The notes under the pieces are model-generated. The model did not search any database. It was given only the letters and a program-made list of their open reading frames with translations, and was not told the DNA's origin. 64,000 nt of DNA from Morella rubra. Taxonomy: Eukaryota > Streptophyta > Magnoliopsida > Fagales > Myricaceae. Where the stretch lies: the NCBI GenBank assembly GCA_003952965.2, contig CM025850.1, positions 25,506,270 to 25,570,269 of the forward strand, written 5' to 3'. The stretch's first letter is position 1, and the number at the start of each line of letters is the position of its first letter. Of the stretch, positions 38,801 through 50,603 are shown one piece after another. Made by a program: the position numbers and the translations under genes.

Positions 38801-39764
38801 CCATCTCTCTAAAAATGCCAACAAAAAAATTACAGAACATGCACAAAGGAAACATGGTAATAAAAAGATATAATTCATAGTGACGGAAGTTCCAAACAGT
38901 AAAACTTTAAAAATCTTAAAAGCCATGGATATTATATCACGATAACTGAAGGCACTTCTGTCTTGCATAGGTAGCTGATATGGTGATAATAAAAAGATAA
39001 TTGACTCCTGATTCACATTATAGTGTTCAAGGTCTGTTTAAGACCTTAGGGGCCCCAGAGATTCTATGCTATCAGCCCAAATTCTCAAGTTTACTTAACT
39101 CCATACAGGTTATCAGGTTAACTCAACTACATGGAGGCTCTCAGGTTACTAAGGAAGCATTAAAAAAAAAAAAAAAAGAAGGATAATTCATGGCGATCTG
39201 GGTCATCAAGATTACCCAGAAATGTCCCAAATTCTAGATTTCAACCAGAATTTGGGAAACAGAAAGGATATCAAGATTGAACCTTCTATTATAACATTCT
39301 AAATTAGCTATTAATCCTCCACCTATATAAAGAATAATATTCTGGTAAGCAATGGAACTTCAACACGGAACAGCCAAAAATCAACAACCAGGAGATGAAG
39401 AGTTCGATACTACTACACATGTCAAACTAAAAGGACATATTCCAATATTGATTCTAGGCTTGTGTAGTTCTGGAAACACATTTGCGTCCTTTCCGAGGAT
39501 CGCCATACCCTCAGATTAGATAGCTTTGAAATCATTGAACATACAAACTGCAATATTACTTACAAATGTTGATAGTTTTCTATAAGCAATTACATCTGGA
39601 ATACAATTAAAAAAGTGAAGGACTTACGGCATCCAAAGGGGGAAGAAATTAACGAAGCGACTCCAAAAGGGTTGGAGCACATATTTGGCGACTAAGGAAT
39701 GATCCACACCACTGTACTTGTACCTGTGCAGCGCTGCTACACCATGCGCCCCTATGTATCCCAT
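26836..39764 (-). CDS. AAPT1: Aminoalcohol phosphotransferase (choline/ethanolamine phosphotransferase)
   Basis: Catalyses transfer of phosphocholine or phosphoethanolamine from the CDP-alcohol to diacylglycerol, the last Kennedy-pathway step, in ER/Golgi membranes. I assembled 18 exons with GT-AG borders: 39628-39764, 38735-38744, 38576-38626, 37029-37106, 36362-36437, 36252-36274, 36074-36174, 35818-35912, 35551-35619, 32446-32515, 31915-31978, 31785-31825, 31593-31677, 29301-29363, 27816-27874, 27675-27727, 27269-27341, 26836-26857. They sum to 1170 nt with no stop before TGA: 389 residues, the length I recall for Arabidopsis AAPT1. The N-terminus is [15 protein letters not shown]. The CDP-alcohol phosphotransferase signature DGx2ARx8Gx3Dx3D is perfect at residues 98-120. 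Several hydrophobic helices follow; the C-terminus is RITRKEA. The second exon is only 10 nt. Splice sites are inferred from conservation; transcripts would confirm. Confidence 0.96.
27876..31592. other. AAPT introns either side of 29301-29363
   Basis: Two long introns (27875-29300 and 29364-31592) separated by one 63-nt exon. They are A-rich on the plus strand and hold no coding similarity that I recognise. Short frames such as 28438-28698 and 30738-30968 are chance. Confidence 0.6.
32671..33464 (+). mobile_element. Non-autonomous hAT-like insertion in AAPT intron
   Basis: A GC-rich island in an AT-rich intron. The ends are tagggagcagtaccggt and cgcacagccctaa, roughly inverted. Near both ends there are repeated ccgcc/gcggtg motifs; CT-rich leader-like tracts and ggcccaaaa phrases recall the hAT at 19471. 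A near match of flanks (gtacaaat 32655-32662, atacaaat 33465-33472) could be an 8-bp target duplication, but the exact ends are uncertain. No transposase part is present. Confidence 0.6.
33600..33780. repeat. Dispersed A/C-rich repeat in AAPT intron
   Basis: Series of phrases such as tttttacaaactccaacac and tttttcacaaagtccaata. Similar wording occurs at 9100-9300 (and its mirror) and 62935-63050. Probably a decayed MITE of that group; ends not defined. Confidence 0.4.
34260..35186 (+). mobile_element. Poly(A)-tailed retroposed insertion in AAPT intron
   Basis: The target repeat agcacattccc flanks it (34249-34259 and 35187-35197). Before the right copy there is an aataaa signal (about 35147-35152) and a run of about 19 A. 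The 5' part is CT-rich and leader-like. A frame at 34897-35082 ends in a stop about 70 nt before the signal. These are marks of target-primed reverse transcription: either a short LINE with an internal deletion or a processed copy of a cellular transcript. I cannot name a parent gene. Confidence 0.75.
35463..35518 (+). mobile_element. 16-bp relic of a LINE insertion
   Basis: A perfect 20-bp direct repeat, gttccaatttgaatgagtta, at 35463-35482 and 35499-35518 encloses only cttatc plus ten A. Plant L1-type LINEs commonly end ...ttacttatc(A)n, so this reads as an extreme 5'-truncated insertion with its full target duplication. It lies in the AAPT intron, 33 bp from exon 9. Confidence 0.7.
39003..39175 (+). 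mobile_element. Possible A-tailed short insertion in AAPT intron 1
   Basis: A ~170-bp stretch ending in a run of 15 A, flanked by similar words (aaagataatt and gaaggataatt). It could be a SINE or another retroposed fragment. No clear RNA polymerase III boxes were recognised. Confidence 0.3.
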
Positions 39765-40110
39765 TCTACAGGATGGACACTAGGAATAGCCCGCTACACA
39801 ACCTGCACAGGTAAAACGCTCCGATGAGTATAAGCATTTGGTCGATACTAGAGGTGTCCATGCAATCAAACAGAGACCAAACAAATAAAAGGACCACACA
39901 AAACACAAACATTCGGATCCATGGAATCTGCATGGCCTCTTAGGCCATCTAAAGAAAAACACAAAATAATCTGAGAAAATAAAAAGCAGAGCAGAACGGC
40001 AAAGAAAAGAAAATGAAGAAACAGAAAATGGAAAAAGAAGTTAACTTTACCTCTTCGAATTACAGAGATCGACCGCGGCGAGAAGCAGAGAGGGAGGGGA
40101 GGTTTAGCGA
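39765..40110 (-). other. AAPT 5' leader with an intron
   Basis: Upstream of the ATG at 39762-39764, the minus strand shows an acceptor CAG just before 39802 and a donor GTAAAG at 40045-40050. This implies a 5'-UTR intron (about 39803-40050). The outer leader exon (from 40051 outward) is CT-rich on the gene strand and has no upstream ATG that I can see in the leader part next to the start. Leader introns of this sort often raise expression in plants (general knowledge). Confidence 0.6.
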
Positions 40111-42179
40111 GGGTTGGGGGAGACGTGAAAAGAGAACTTGCAAAATCTGGAATTAAAAACTTTCCTTGTGCCGTACCGACACAATTTCAGGCGTACTTTT
40201 TTTCACTTCTAAAAGCAGGAGCTTTCGTTCGTCCCTTTCTGTTTCTAGTCGGAAGCCTCTTTAGTGAAGTTCAAGCAAAACCTCCCCTTTTTAAATCGCG
40301 TTTGCCATACGGGAATCAGAACATTCAACTATCTGCGACTTTAAAATGAGGCGTTTCATAAGTTACAGAATATTTTATATTTTCAGTACGAAATATTTTT
40401 TTAATTGTAGTTGAAAATTATTTGAGATGTAAACTTTGATTCGTTACAGTATCATTTCAAATTGATAACATGGATAATTTATTTAATCTTTTTTGGGTAA
40501 ATTTTTTTATCATTTTTGGTTTGAAAGATGTTTTTCTACCGAATAATATTTAAAAGTATTGTTTTTGTAAGTAATGCTTAGATTTGGATAATAGTCTAAT
40601 TTTTTAATAAAAAATTTATATTAGAGTATAAACTTATCACGTTTAAATATGATTTCTTTAGTTTGTTAAGTGTATTTTATGCTAGAATTGGTAAAGAATT
40701 ATATAGAATAGGTGGAAGTTATGGCATAGGGGTCCAATGGAAAGGTCTACTGGGTGCCTTTATGGGGTTCCTCAAACCAATCTGTCCATGAAGAAGCAAA
40801 CTCCACCGTCCGTTGTCTCCGAATGACACACTTGCTCTCTCTCATTGTCCCTTGTATTAATTTTTGTAGACAGTGAACCAATTTGATCTCTATAGAAAAA
40901 CGGACCAATCCGTCAGTGGTCCATTATCTCCTACGGAAAATAACTCATACAACAATTTAACTTAAAATTTACCTAGTTTTTTAATTATATACACAGTTAA
41001 TAACCTTTTTGTTCCAAAAAAATATTTACCACCTTGAATGAGTCATTAATTATTTCATATGTTTTTATCTAAATAATATGGTCTATAAGATCAGCCATCA
41101 GCTATCTTTAATTGCTAGCTGTTTATAATTATGTGTTTGTTTTCAAAATTTTATCAAAATTTTATTAAAATTTTTGTGTTAGTGTTAAAAAAAAAAAGGT
41201 GGTATTAGAATTAATGAATGAATGATTAAAGTAAAAATAAAATTTTAAAGAGTGTTTGATAAAAGTAAAATTTTATTAAAATTTTTATTTAACAAAAGTC
41301 ATATTCTGTACAAAATGACTTTAAACCCAACTCCGATTAAATATAGTCGAGTTAATCGGAGTAGAAGTTGGATTTTTTTTTTTTGAACGGACTTAAGTGG
41401 ACTTACTTTCCATTGGACTCCATACCAAAAAGCCATAAAATGATACAAATTCTTTGACTAAGTTAGAGCACATTCATGGTGTTTATATTATGTATGTGCG
41501 CCTCTATTATATTATTTAATTTTCTATATTAGGCCCATTGTTGGTAATACAATTTTTTTTATTTAAAAAATAAATCAAAATTTTTGATAGTTTTGATTGC
41601 CAACTACAAAAATGGGGATTCTTACATTTCAAGGTTCTAGATTATGAGAGATTAGCTTTATGTAAGTTCATTAAAAATATAGTGAAAAATATTAAGGACG
41701 TTTAATTGTACATTGATTTTCATTAAAGTTTGTAAAATTTTGTTTCCGCTTCGTAGTACTTGAACCTTAACTCAGCTTATGGGGTTAATTTAAACTTCAT
41801 ACTATTGAACCAATATTTTGCAGCAAGCTATGATGTCATAAGGCTTCGTTGAAAGCCCACTGATATGTCAAGGGCTTCTTTGTTAGCGATTGTGGGTTGG
41901 TTGGTCGCAAATCGCGAAGCAATTGAAAAAAAAACCTACTACTTTCCAAGATTCAAAAAATCTTATCTAAAACTTTCATTTTCTTCATAAACTACATTTT
42001 AAGATTGTCCTCGTGAGGCACGACATAATACAAGAAAATCAACAAAGCCAAGAATGCGGTTGATTCACTAGAACGTTGGGAACTCAAAAAAATTGCAGTC
42101 AGACAGTTGCTCAACAACCTTGTACGTAGCATTTGACTTCAGAACTGATCTTTGAACTTAATCAGGTAAGCACTCATCA
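40111..42179. other. Intergenic region between AAPT and ESF2
   Basis: Likely contains the AAPT promoter (its side nearest 40111) and the ESF2 3' end. It is strongly AT-rich, with tracts such as aaaattttatcaaaattttatt near 41150. No coding similarity seen. Confidence 0.6.
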
Positions 42180-44538
42180 CTAAGAACCACCAAATACCTG
42201 CAAACCAAATTATGGGAGTAGTTGAATGACAACATCGTGATACATAAAATTGATGTCTGCTAACACACGAACACTCACCCCACCCAGGATAGCCTTAGAA
42301 AGTCGAGGTTTGGCTTGTCCTTCATTATCTGCGACCGGTTGATTTTGTGGAAAGTGGCGAATCACCTTTGCTACCTGCTGGCCAGCAGGGGGCTCAGCAT
42401 TCGTTCCGGACCCTTGTTGGAGCTTTTGTTTCTGTGAATGGCATGCCAGATAAGAGAAGTCATGTACAGCTGCATTCACATTTCCTAAACCGAGAACATG
42501 CATAAACTGGATATCCCATCTTTAAACTGAATTTCTGTCCGAATATACCGTGCTTAAGCAAAAAATATCAATCAATGTGACTGAACAATGCCACAAGAGC
42601 ATATACGAGTTTCCACCAAGTGCACGAGAGATGTAAACCTCAGAACTGCCTTTCAACTTTCAGAGAGTAGAGTGTACGGTCCTTTCCTAAGAATCAGACC
42701 CATTTTTCGTTTACGAGTGCATGACACAAGGATGATAACTTTTATAGCTTAGTAGAACAAGACACCCTCACTCTCCATCCCATGTAGTATTGGAGATAAT
42801 GTCATTTTGTTCAAAGACCCCTACCTCCTAGAGTTATGATATGAATTCCCTCTATCTGGTGACACGGTTTATTCAAAAGCAATACTGAAACTTTGTAGAA
42901 GACCACAACATAAAGACTCCAAGAAAAGGGAGGAGGCATCCAAAGCCAATTTTTTTACATTTAAACATGAAAATTGACTAACAAGATCTGCTCAAATGCA
43001 TCCAAAGCATGAACCCCTTTACCTTTCACATAATTTGGAAGTGGCAATATTGCAGTGATATAAATAATCAAGCCACTAGTATTTTTGACAATGGTAATTA
43101 TATACCTTAAGTCGACGCTCTTCTATAGAAGTCAAAGCATGGGACTGATCAACTTTAGATAGATAAAAATCGCGCTCCTTTTTAGCAGCAGAAATTTCTA
43201 GAGCTAGCTTCTGCTCCCGAATGGCACTCTTGTAAGCTGCAACAAACATCTCAACTTATGCAAATTGCTTAAGCGCTATATGTTCTAAAACAATCCCTCA
43301 AGGTGAATTACCAATCTCTGCAATAAGATCATCCCACTTGAATTTATTTAAGTACTTGATATTCCAAAGATCATAATAGAACGACGACCTCTTCCTCCCA
43401 CCTAAACAAGAACAAAATAAACAGGCAATTCATTTTCATATAAAAGAGAAAGAGGATCCTATCACAAGAAAGTACAGGCATTTTAAACAAGCAAATTAAA
43501 ACAAATAGAACCTCTAACGTGTACACTATAAAGCACACAGAAAAACTAAATAAGGCCTTCGAAAATCACATTTAATGCATAAAGTGTAGCCCCTAGTATG
43601 CCTACTCGGTAGGTCTCTCTCAAGATAGAGCTAATGTCAATCAACTGTCCCAAGCATATGCAGAAACACAAACAAATTGCAATAAAACATTCCTCTCAAA
43701 GCACATACCAATTTGTTCTCCATTCAACATATTAGCAACCCTCTTAGCAACCTTTTTATCTGTAAATTCAACCCATCTACAGAGTGGAGACAATGATTAG
43801 CAAATAATTAGATGCTACAACTAGCAATGTGATAAAGCTTATTAAACTAAAATTTCAAAAGAGGTATCAATCACACCTACCCTTCTGAAAATACTTGCTG
43901 TTGAAACTTACCAGCTCGCTTACGATGAAATTGAGCAGCAGGATCTGTAATATATCAAAATTCAATGATGTACAGAAAAAGAAATGAAGGGAAATGAAAA
44001 AGGCAAATACCAAAAACTTCCTTCGAAATTTAACTGAGTGTTTACTTTCAGGTGTGAGGTATATCCGTTGTATTTCTCCATATTGAGAGAGAATCTGACG
44101 TAGCTTCACAGGATCCATGTGTGGAGGAATCCGACTCAAATAGCAAACACCTCGTTTGTCAGCTGCTCCAGCTTCCTTCAATAACCCTTTTGTCTTCTTA
44201 CTTTTCCGACTATCTGCATTTTCACCATCCAATTCCCCATTCTGCTCAACTAGCATACCTGTTCTGTTCACCTCTTGTTCTTCCTCCACTGGAAAAATCT
44301 CTCTATTAACCTCTTGTGTAGCCTCCTCCTTCCTAGCTTCCATCAGCAAACACTTTTTCCTATTCTTTCTTCCATTTTCAGCACTTGCTTCATTTGATAT
44401 AGAGTTCCCATTGGTTGCAGACCTCTCTTTGTGAACCTCCTCTTTTTCATTTAATAGTCGCTTCTTTTTATTTTTTTCTTCTTTTATCCTTTTGTTGCAG
44501 GATTTGGGAGTAGCAGAATCCCGTTCTTCCTCAGCCAT
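42180..44538 (-). CDS. ESF2: ESF2/ABT1-like pre-rRNA processing protein
   Basis: RRM protein of the nucleolar small-subunit processome, needed for early cleavages that release 18S rRNA in yeast (Esf2) and known as ABT1 in mammals. Exons assembled with GT-AG borders: 44046-44538, 43881-43944, 43709-43776, 43312-43401, 43106-43236, 42279-42431, 42180-42197. They total 1017 nt, giving 338 residues, ending VFGGS and TAG. Residues 1-125 are Lys/Glu-rich and disordered. The RRM has RNP2 VCYLSRIP (about 131-138) and RNP1-like FSEGWVEF (about 183-190). The family block SSFYYDLWNIKYLNKFKW follows, then a charged helix (EQKLALEISAAKKERDFYL). The ATG is chosen because cag|AATGGCT looks like a leader-intron acceptor just before it. 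Independent of its AAPT neighbour. Confidence 0.93.
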
Positions 44539-47512
44539 TCTGGGTAAACAAAACAAAACAAGCAATCATCCTTTAATGATCACATCTCCAAAAGGCAACA
44601 CATAGGCAACGAACAACCGCCCTGAGGTGGTCCCACACTCAGGCGCATGTGCACGCACACAAACACATGAGAGCTGCCTTACTGCTTAGGGGGAAGAAAA
44701 GAAGCTAAGAAACAAGCTCAAAACCACAACTCTCCTTTCAACCCACAGCTTCGCCACCTTAGAAAGAAAGAAAGAATACGAGGCTGAAATAGATCCAAGA
44801 AAATGACTATGTATATCATACTGTTCCACCAGATTACACAGTGGCCGACTAGATGTTCCTTCACCCATACCAAAAGTATAGTTCACTTCCAAGCAACTTT
44901 ATATTCAAAGTACGCCACCTTCCACAAACCTAATTTCTCTACTTTCAAATCCTAATTGAAAGGAGATGCAGAAGTAGAAACCTGAAGCTTAATTGCAAGC
45001 AGAAGTAGAAACTTGAAGCCTAATTGTCGGGGCAGCTGCTGATGCAACAAATTTTTTGGTTCCCCTCTGACCCATTAAGACCCATATACTAGAAAGGGTT
45101 TAGCTTAAGGGCTTAAATGAACAAGTGTCTGGAGCAAGGTTAAGGGTAACTGTATTCAGAGCTAACTAAGGGAAGAAATCTTCTTCATAAATAGAAAAAT
45201 TGCTCATCCTGGAAAGGAGATATTCACCAATTGCTATTCCTTCTCTTAGCTTAACCACAATAAGATTCTACGACCATGATTTCTCCTGGAGACTAGGACT
45301 GAGTTCCCAACTCCAAATTCTAGCTCAACCAGATGCCATCCTTTATTCCTATAAGAAAAGTTCCCAGCAAACATTTTATGGGATTAAAATTAGCCTATAA
45401 TGGCCATTACTTAAGCTTAAAATCTAGAACTTCAATCTTAATATATTTTCATCAGTTGTTATAGCTGAAAGGAGGGGTAAGGATAAATCATACAGACACG
45501 TACTTATACACACACACACGATAGGTGAGATGTACCTACAGACGCACATGGCAAACACGAGTACACATGCATGTGTAGGTACGGAAATTCGTATACCAGA
45601 TATATTAAGACAGGTGTTAAGATCAACTACTGTAAGTAAACTAAGTCTGCATTTCCTTATGCTACATACCAAAATGGCAAAATGCACAGCCATCAGTAGT
45701 CTTAGGATCCTTCCCACCACCATCAGCTTAATAAGCTTGCTTATAATTCATTTTATTAATGCTCTTTACACTATCACCTCATTATTCCCGGTCAATAAAA
45801 CAACTTTAACCTCCCTTGGCCATACTTTCTTGTGATATGGGAACCTCAATTACTAATGAAAATCTTATGTATGAAAACAGCCAACAACTTTTGGAAAATG
45901 TAGGAAAAATTCCAAACATTTCAGCGTGATGATAAAGTTTCAACAGTACCAAATAAGTTGTTCTACGCCACAGGATAACTTTCTTAGGGTCTTATCTTAA
46001 CAAAATCTCTAGCTGGGTCAAATGCTTTCTACGTGCTCACCATGCATGCCAATTATCGAAGAGATCCACCTTCAGTAGCTATACAACCCTAATATTATAT
46101 TTTCTCGATGGAAGTGAACTTCAATCTCCACTAGTAAATGAATGACATCTTAATTCAAAATCAATCTGATATTCAGCAAGTATGTTAGGCATTTAGGACC
46201 ACATAAAAAACTTTGGTTCAAAAAATATAATCGCCACTAAAAACACAGGTTGTGTGACAGTAGCTTACTAGCTTAGGTTTACACTATTGTCAATGGATCT
46301 CTCCCAAGCATGCATATTCAGTAAATGTATAATAGATGCACTATTCTGTGCAACCTAATACAGGCACTATGACTAAAAATGTAACACCAGTTGTAGCATT
46401 ACATGCATTTTTGAACAGAGGGACAGCACATTCATCCTTAAAAGCAAAAAGACAACCTCAATCAGATGACATAGTGACTGCAACTGAGCACTTCCATAAT
46501 TGAGCTTAGATGTTATGACAGTAGTCACATAATACCACCAACAATTAGCCCAAATCAATTACCGTGGTGGGAAGCAAAAGTATACTATATATAACATTTG
46601 AACTCCATACATTTCACAAAACCTAAGATAAATTCATAATAATAAAAAAATATGCATAAAATCACATTGGAAACACCAATAAGGAGACAAAAGTATTGGT
46701 TGGTTCTTCATGAAGATGGACTGAGCGTGGGTCAAATGACTGGACAGCAACTTAAAAAATTAAAAAGAAGAATGCAAGTTTATCAACTGAAAGCGTGTCC
46801 TAACCTTACTCTCAAACTCTACAGCCCAAAAAGTTTTGGAGCAAAAGTCATTTTCTTAAAAGTATCAAACTTGCTCTGAAAAAAAAAAAAAAAAATCTCA
46901 AACTTGGCTTCATTTCGTGATCCATGCAAATTTCAGATGCCAATTATTCGAGTAATAGCCAATACAAGTTTTCTAAAAACTCCTTTGGACACCCAAAATT
47001 AGAATTCAAAACCCAAACTATGATTCCAATTTTTCTGGCTCAATATCAAATACCCAGCACTAGATAAGAAAGAGTGAGTTTTAAGTTTAGAGTAGGAAGA
47101 GTTTTACAAAAGAAGAACTCAGTCAACTCAAATGATCTAGCCAGTCTCAGGTTCTGATTGATACATCAGAAGCATTACTCCCCATTCTGAAGCAAATACA
47201 ATCCTGCCCGAATTGTTAGCAGCACAAGTTTAGTGCAGCCAAAAATTTTCTTCGCCCCTTCTTAGGCTCAAATTGAAAATCTGGAGAACAGCTCAACATG
47301 GGAAACGATTCCAGATAAAAATCCTCTTGCCAATCTGGTATCACATGTTTACTGGGGAAAACTTTCAAATTAATATTGGAAAAAATGTACTTCCTAGATT
47401 CTGAAGAAATTAATCTTCCCAAACACATACTACGAACGAATTAGACAACCGGAATAGTTTCCACTCTTCCCTTCAGTGTGCCCTTTACCTTTTAGACCCT
47501 AGATGAAATTAA
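44539..47512. other. ESF2 upstream region and intergenic DNA
   Basis: Probably includes the ESF2 leader intron and promoter. It has a ~31-bp imperfect direct repeat at 44968-45030 (gcagaagtagaaac...) and a short ca-rich tract near 45505-45520. No coding similarity recognised; frames such as 45424-45723 look accidental. Confidence 0.5.
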
Positions 47513-47783
47513 TAAGGGTGAGTACCGGAACGGAGCCATTCCGGTTCCGGTGAGTACCGGAATCCAAAATTTCATTCCAGTTCCATTCCGGAATGGACCG
47601 GAACAGAAGTTTCCGGTTCCATTAGTGGGCCTAAAGGCCCATATTTTACTTTGGCCCAAAATGCTAATGGGCTGTTTTTTTTTTTTCCCTGGTTAGGCAG
47701 GAGTTGATCTAGGTCTCCACTATAACTTCAATTTGACTTTATCAGCTAAGCTAATTGATACCTTCCACTGCCCCAATATGATT

Positions 47784-47963
47784 TCATTGGAAAATGCTAC
47801 TCACTGAACAATCATCATGAACGCGCCAAATAGTTTCACCCAACAGGTTTGCTACTGAAAGAACAGTCAGTTGAGTGAAGTAGTTCTCCTCCACAGCTGG
47901 AATTGTGTTTGTAACAATCACCTCTTGAAATAGGCCGCTCGACAACCTCTCAATTGCAGGAGG
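47784..47963 (-). pseudogene. PRS: Captured last exon of ribose-phosphate pyrophosphokinase
   Basis: One open stretch of 59 codons plus TGA (47784-47786) reads PPAIERLSSGLFQEVIVTNT, then NYFTQLTVLSVANLLGETIW and finally DDCSVSSIFQ. This is the C-terminal end of plant PRPP synthetase (ATP + ribose 5-phosphate to PRPP and AMP; precursor of nucleotides, His and Trp). Upstream the sequence turns abruptly T-rich and intron-like, with ttaacac where an AG acceptor is expected. Downstream ~90 bp looks like 3' UTR. The catalytic N-terminal part is absent, so the fragment is not an enzyme. It lies in the same orientation as the element's own leader, so a chimeric transcript is possible. Confidence 0.88.
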
Positions 47964-48276
47964 GTGTTAAAAAAAATAGCAATAAAAGAGCAGTATTATT
48001 GATATGGTTAGAAACTCGAGTTCACTACTTTCAGCAAGTAAAAAGAAAAAAAAATGGCCTGATAGTAAGATGTTTCAAATCACAATCTACTACAATTTAA
48101 AAGAAAAACCACAGCTATTTTCATCATTTTGATAAAAAATTTTGTGAAAAGAAAGAGTAGATATGATCACTTCTTTGGCAATTATCCACTCAGAAACTCT
48201 TTTGGGAGGGGCAGTCCTCAAACTCACCAAAACATCAAAACCCAAAAGAAAATCAGGGGAGAGAAAGAAAAGGGAA

Positions 48277-48294
48277 GGGGGGGGGGGGGGGGGG
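48277..48294 (+). repeat. Run of 18 G
   Basis: Uninterrupted G18 inside the Pack-type hAT; it could form G-quadruplexes and is prone to length errors in sequencing. Confidence 0.95.
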
Positions 48295-49012
48295 AAACAG
48301 TCAAAAGAAGTTCAGTCGGGCCAATAGAACTGCCAGCCTCATCCCATTTCTAGACTCTGGCAAAATTAATTGACTTCAGGAAAGTAAAACAGAAATGATA
48401 TAAGAAATTTGAGTGTCTCCAACGTGATCAAGCACATTTATAATCCTCTCATTAAAAAAATAAAAAGCTCGCGCTAAGCATCCAGGAAAACAAAAGGAAA
48501 GATCAAATGCTAAGAGGAAAAATTACATAAACAGACTTAAACCCTAAAGCAAATTAAAATCCCCAAATCAAATTAACAAACCCTAAAGCAATTTAAATGC
48601 AAAATACAACATTTACAAAACTAAAATTAGCAAACCCCACCTCAAGAGAGAGCTGGTGAGAGATTCGGCCACCAAAGGTCCAAAACTCAACTGAAATCCC
48701 GCGAGTAAGAAGGAGAGAGAGAGAGATGGAGATTTCGAAAGGGATGGACGGACGACGACGACGGACGGAGGCCGGACTCGCGCGGGGGGGGCTGGGCGCT
48801 GGCGAGTGGCGGCTGGGAGGAGTTGGGTTGGGACTTTTCGATGAAGAAAGTCTCGCCGCTTCGCGTGACCTGGGTCACTTTTTCTTTTTTTTTTTTTAAA
48901 CCAGTGGCTCAGCCCTGAATTTTTTTTTTTTTTTAAAAAGTCCGAACCGGACATTTGGCATTTTCAGTTCCGATTCTGTTTTGGTACCGGAATAGGTGGA
49001 AACCGGTATTAA

Positions 49013-49195
49013 AGAGGTGTTTGTTTGTCAAAATTTTAGAGAATATTCTTGAAATTTTGAGAATTTTTACTTTATTGAGATTTATTGGGGTTTGTGAAAG
49101 ATGAAGTATGTATGTGTAAAAGTTAAAAATTTTGGAATGTGTTTGTTTTGTTGGAAATTTTCATGCCCCAAAATATTGGAGAAACAAACGGTACC
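49013..49195 (+). mobile_element. Tourist-like MITE, copy 1
   Basis: 183 bp, starting agaggtgtttgtttg and ending aaacaaacggtacc; flanks taa (49010-49012) and caa (49196-49198) suggest a 3-bp PIF/Harbinger target repeat with one change. It is inserted near the right end of the Pack-type hAT. Confidence 0.75.
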
Positions 49196-49198
49196 CAA

Positions 49199-50595
49199 AT
49201 TACCGGCACTGAAATTGGAGCTGAAATTTTTTATTTTCACATGGACTAGCTCCAAGGAATTTGTACCTTTGGTTTGGTTGCTATGAAAAGCAGGGAAAAG
49301 AAAAGAGCTGGAGAACTTCTACAAAACCTTCGAAAGCGGAGCTAATGGGCAATATCCTTCTGGATGTGTAGAGCCCAGCTTGCAATAGAGCGCTCCATGG
49401 AATGTTCCAACTTCCATCTACATTTTTTTCTTTTCTCTTAAGCAAATGACAGTACTATTTCAAAAAGCTACTACATCGACCAACAAAAACAAAATGCAAA
49501 AACTTTAGTCTAAGAGTAAATTTTCTGAGCACATTCAGAACATAAACAATCATTTAAGTAGACAAAGAGATAGCAAGCCTGAGAGAGAGAGATTAGGGTT
49601 AGGGACCTTAATCGTTGCAAGCAGTAAAGAGGATTGTGGCAGTGTCGTCACTAATGAGGCACTAGGCTATGTGGGTCTGGCAGAGGTGCTGAGAGGTGGT
49701 CCAGCCCTTCTACAAACAAAAATTAGGGCTAAACAAATTTGAATTTGATCGGGCAAAACGAATTAAGGCAATTAAATCGTCGAAATCGTGTCATGAATTA
49801 GACCAGTAGACCAAGAGAGGTTGGCGGCTGGTGGCTGCAGCTACGGCAGGGTGATGGGAGGGAAGGCATATGTTTCTAAAATCCTACATCGAAACGCAGC
49901 TTTTGGATAAATTAGGTCTTTTTTGTTTTTCTTGTCTCTTATATAACATTTTAAACAATTTTTTTATTCTTCTAATAAGTGAGTAATTAATTGAGTCACA
50001 GTATATTTGGGTACACCTAGATGACATAAGCATTTTTTTTCCCTAGAAAGTGAGTAAATTGAGTTCCAATACATTTTGGTTACGTTTATATAACATTTAA
50101 GCATAAATGAGTGACGTTTAAGCATATATATTGCAAGATATGATTTTGAGAACCCTGGTGATTTCTCCTTGGATATTTACATGACCTTACGAAGGAAGGG
50201 AAGTAGGAACGCATAAAAAACCAAAAATAAAATAATTAGATAAAACCAGACAAGACCCTACGAAGAAAGGGAAAAGACATATCGATATGACCACGTGTAT
50301 CAGTGTGAGGTCCCACTTATTTAAATCGATAGATACTCTATTCTAGCTATGTGGTGTGAAAATGATTAATCAAATATGAACGTAACAGATTATGCTCCAG
50401 ACATCACCCTGTAGCATGCCTTTAATTTCTTCAATTCCGATTCTGGGGCATTTTTTTAATTTATAGTTTTTTTACTAGTTTTGAAAAATTCAAGCCATTT
50501 TATAAAATTTTGCACAATTTAGATCTTATATTTTTAAATTTATCATTTTTTTTTACCCTGACATACGTTAAATTTTGTTATATATTTACGAATTG
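49199..50595. other. Intergenic stretch
   Basis: The first bases after the MITE may be the rest of the hAT end. Beyond that there is a sequence with attagggttaggga near 49595 and AT-rich DNA. No gene recognised. Confidence 0.5.
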
Positions 50596-50603
50596 GTTGC
50601 CGC

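Larger units (their letters stand above)
47513..49012 (-). mobile_element. Pack-type hAT element carrying a host gene exon
   Basis: The left end taagggtgag is the terminal repeat of the hAT at 19471, and the next ~190 bp mirror that element's right end (cctaaaggccca, accggaa motifs). The right part (about 48540-49010) mirrors its left end: the leader with ggtggccgaatctctc in reverse, the gtgacctgggtca block and ccggaatagg. So it is an internal-deletion derivative in reverse orientation. In place of the transposase it holds the end of a ribose-phosphate pyrophosphokinase gene (47784-47963). The right terminal repeat is not visible; a Tourist MITE is inserted at 49013. The left target repeat was not confirmed. 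Confidence 0.85.

Noticed and set aside
42210..42503. 97-codon minus-strand frame as a separate gene
   Set aside because: It is ESF2 exon 6 plus intron read-through; the true end uses the exon at 42180-42197.
47784..47963. A functional PRPP synthetase gene
   Set aside because: Only the last 59 codons are present; no substrate- or ATP-binding part exists nearby.
49590..49610. Telomere-like attagggttaggga
   Set aside because: Fewer than two plant telomere units; chance match.
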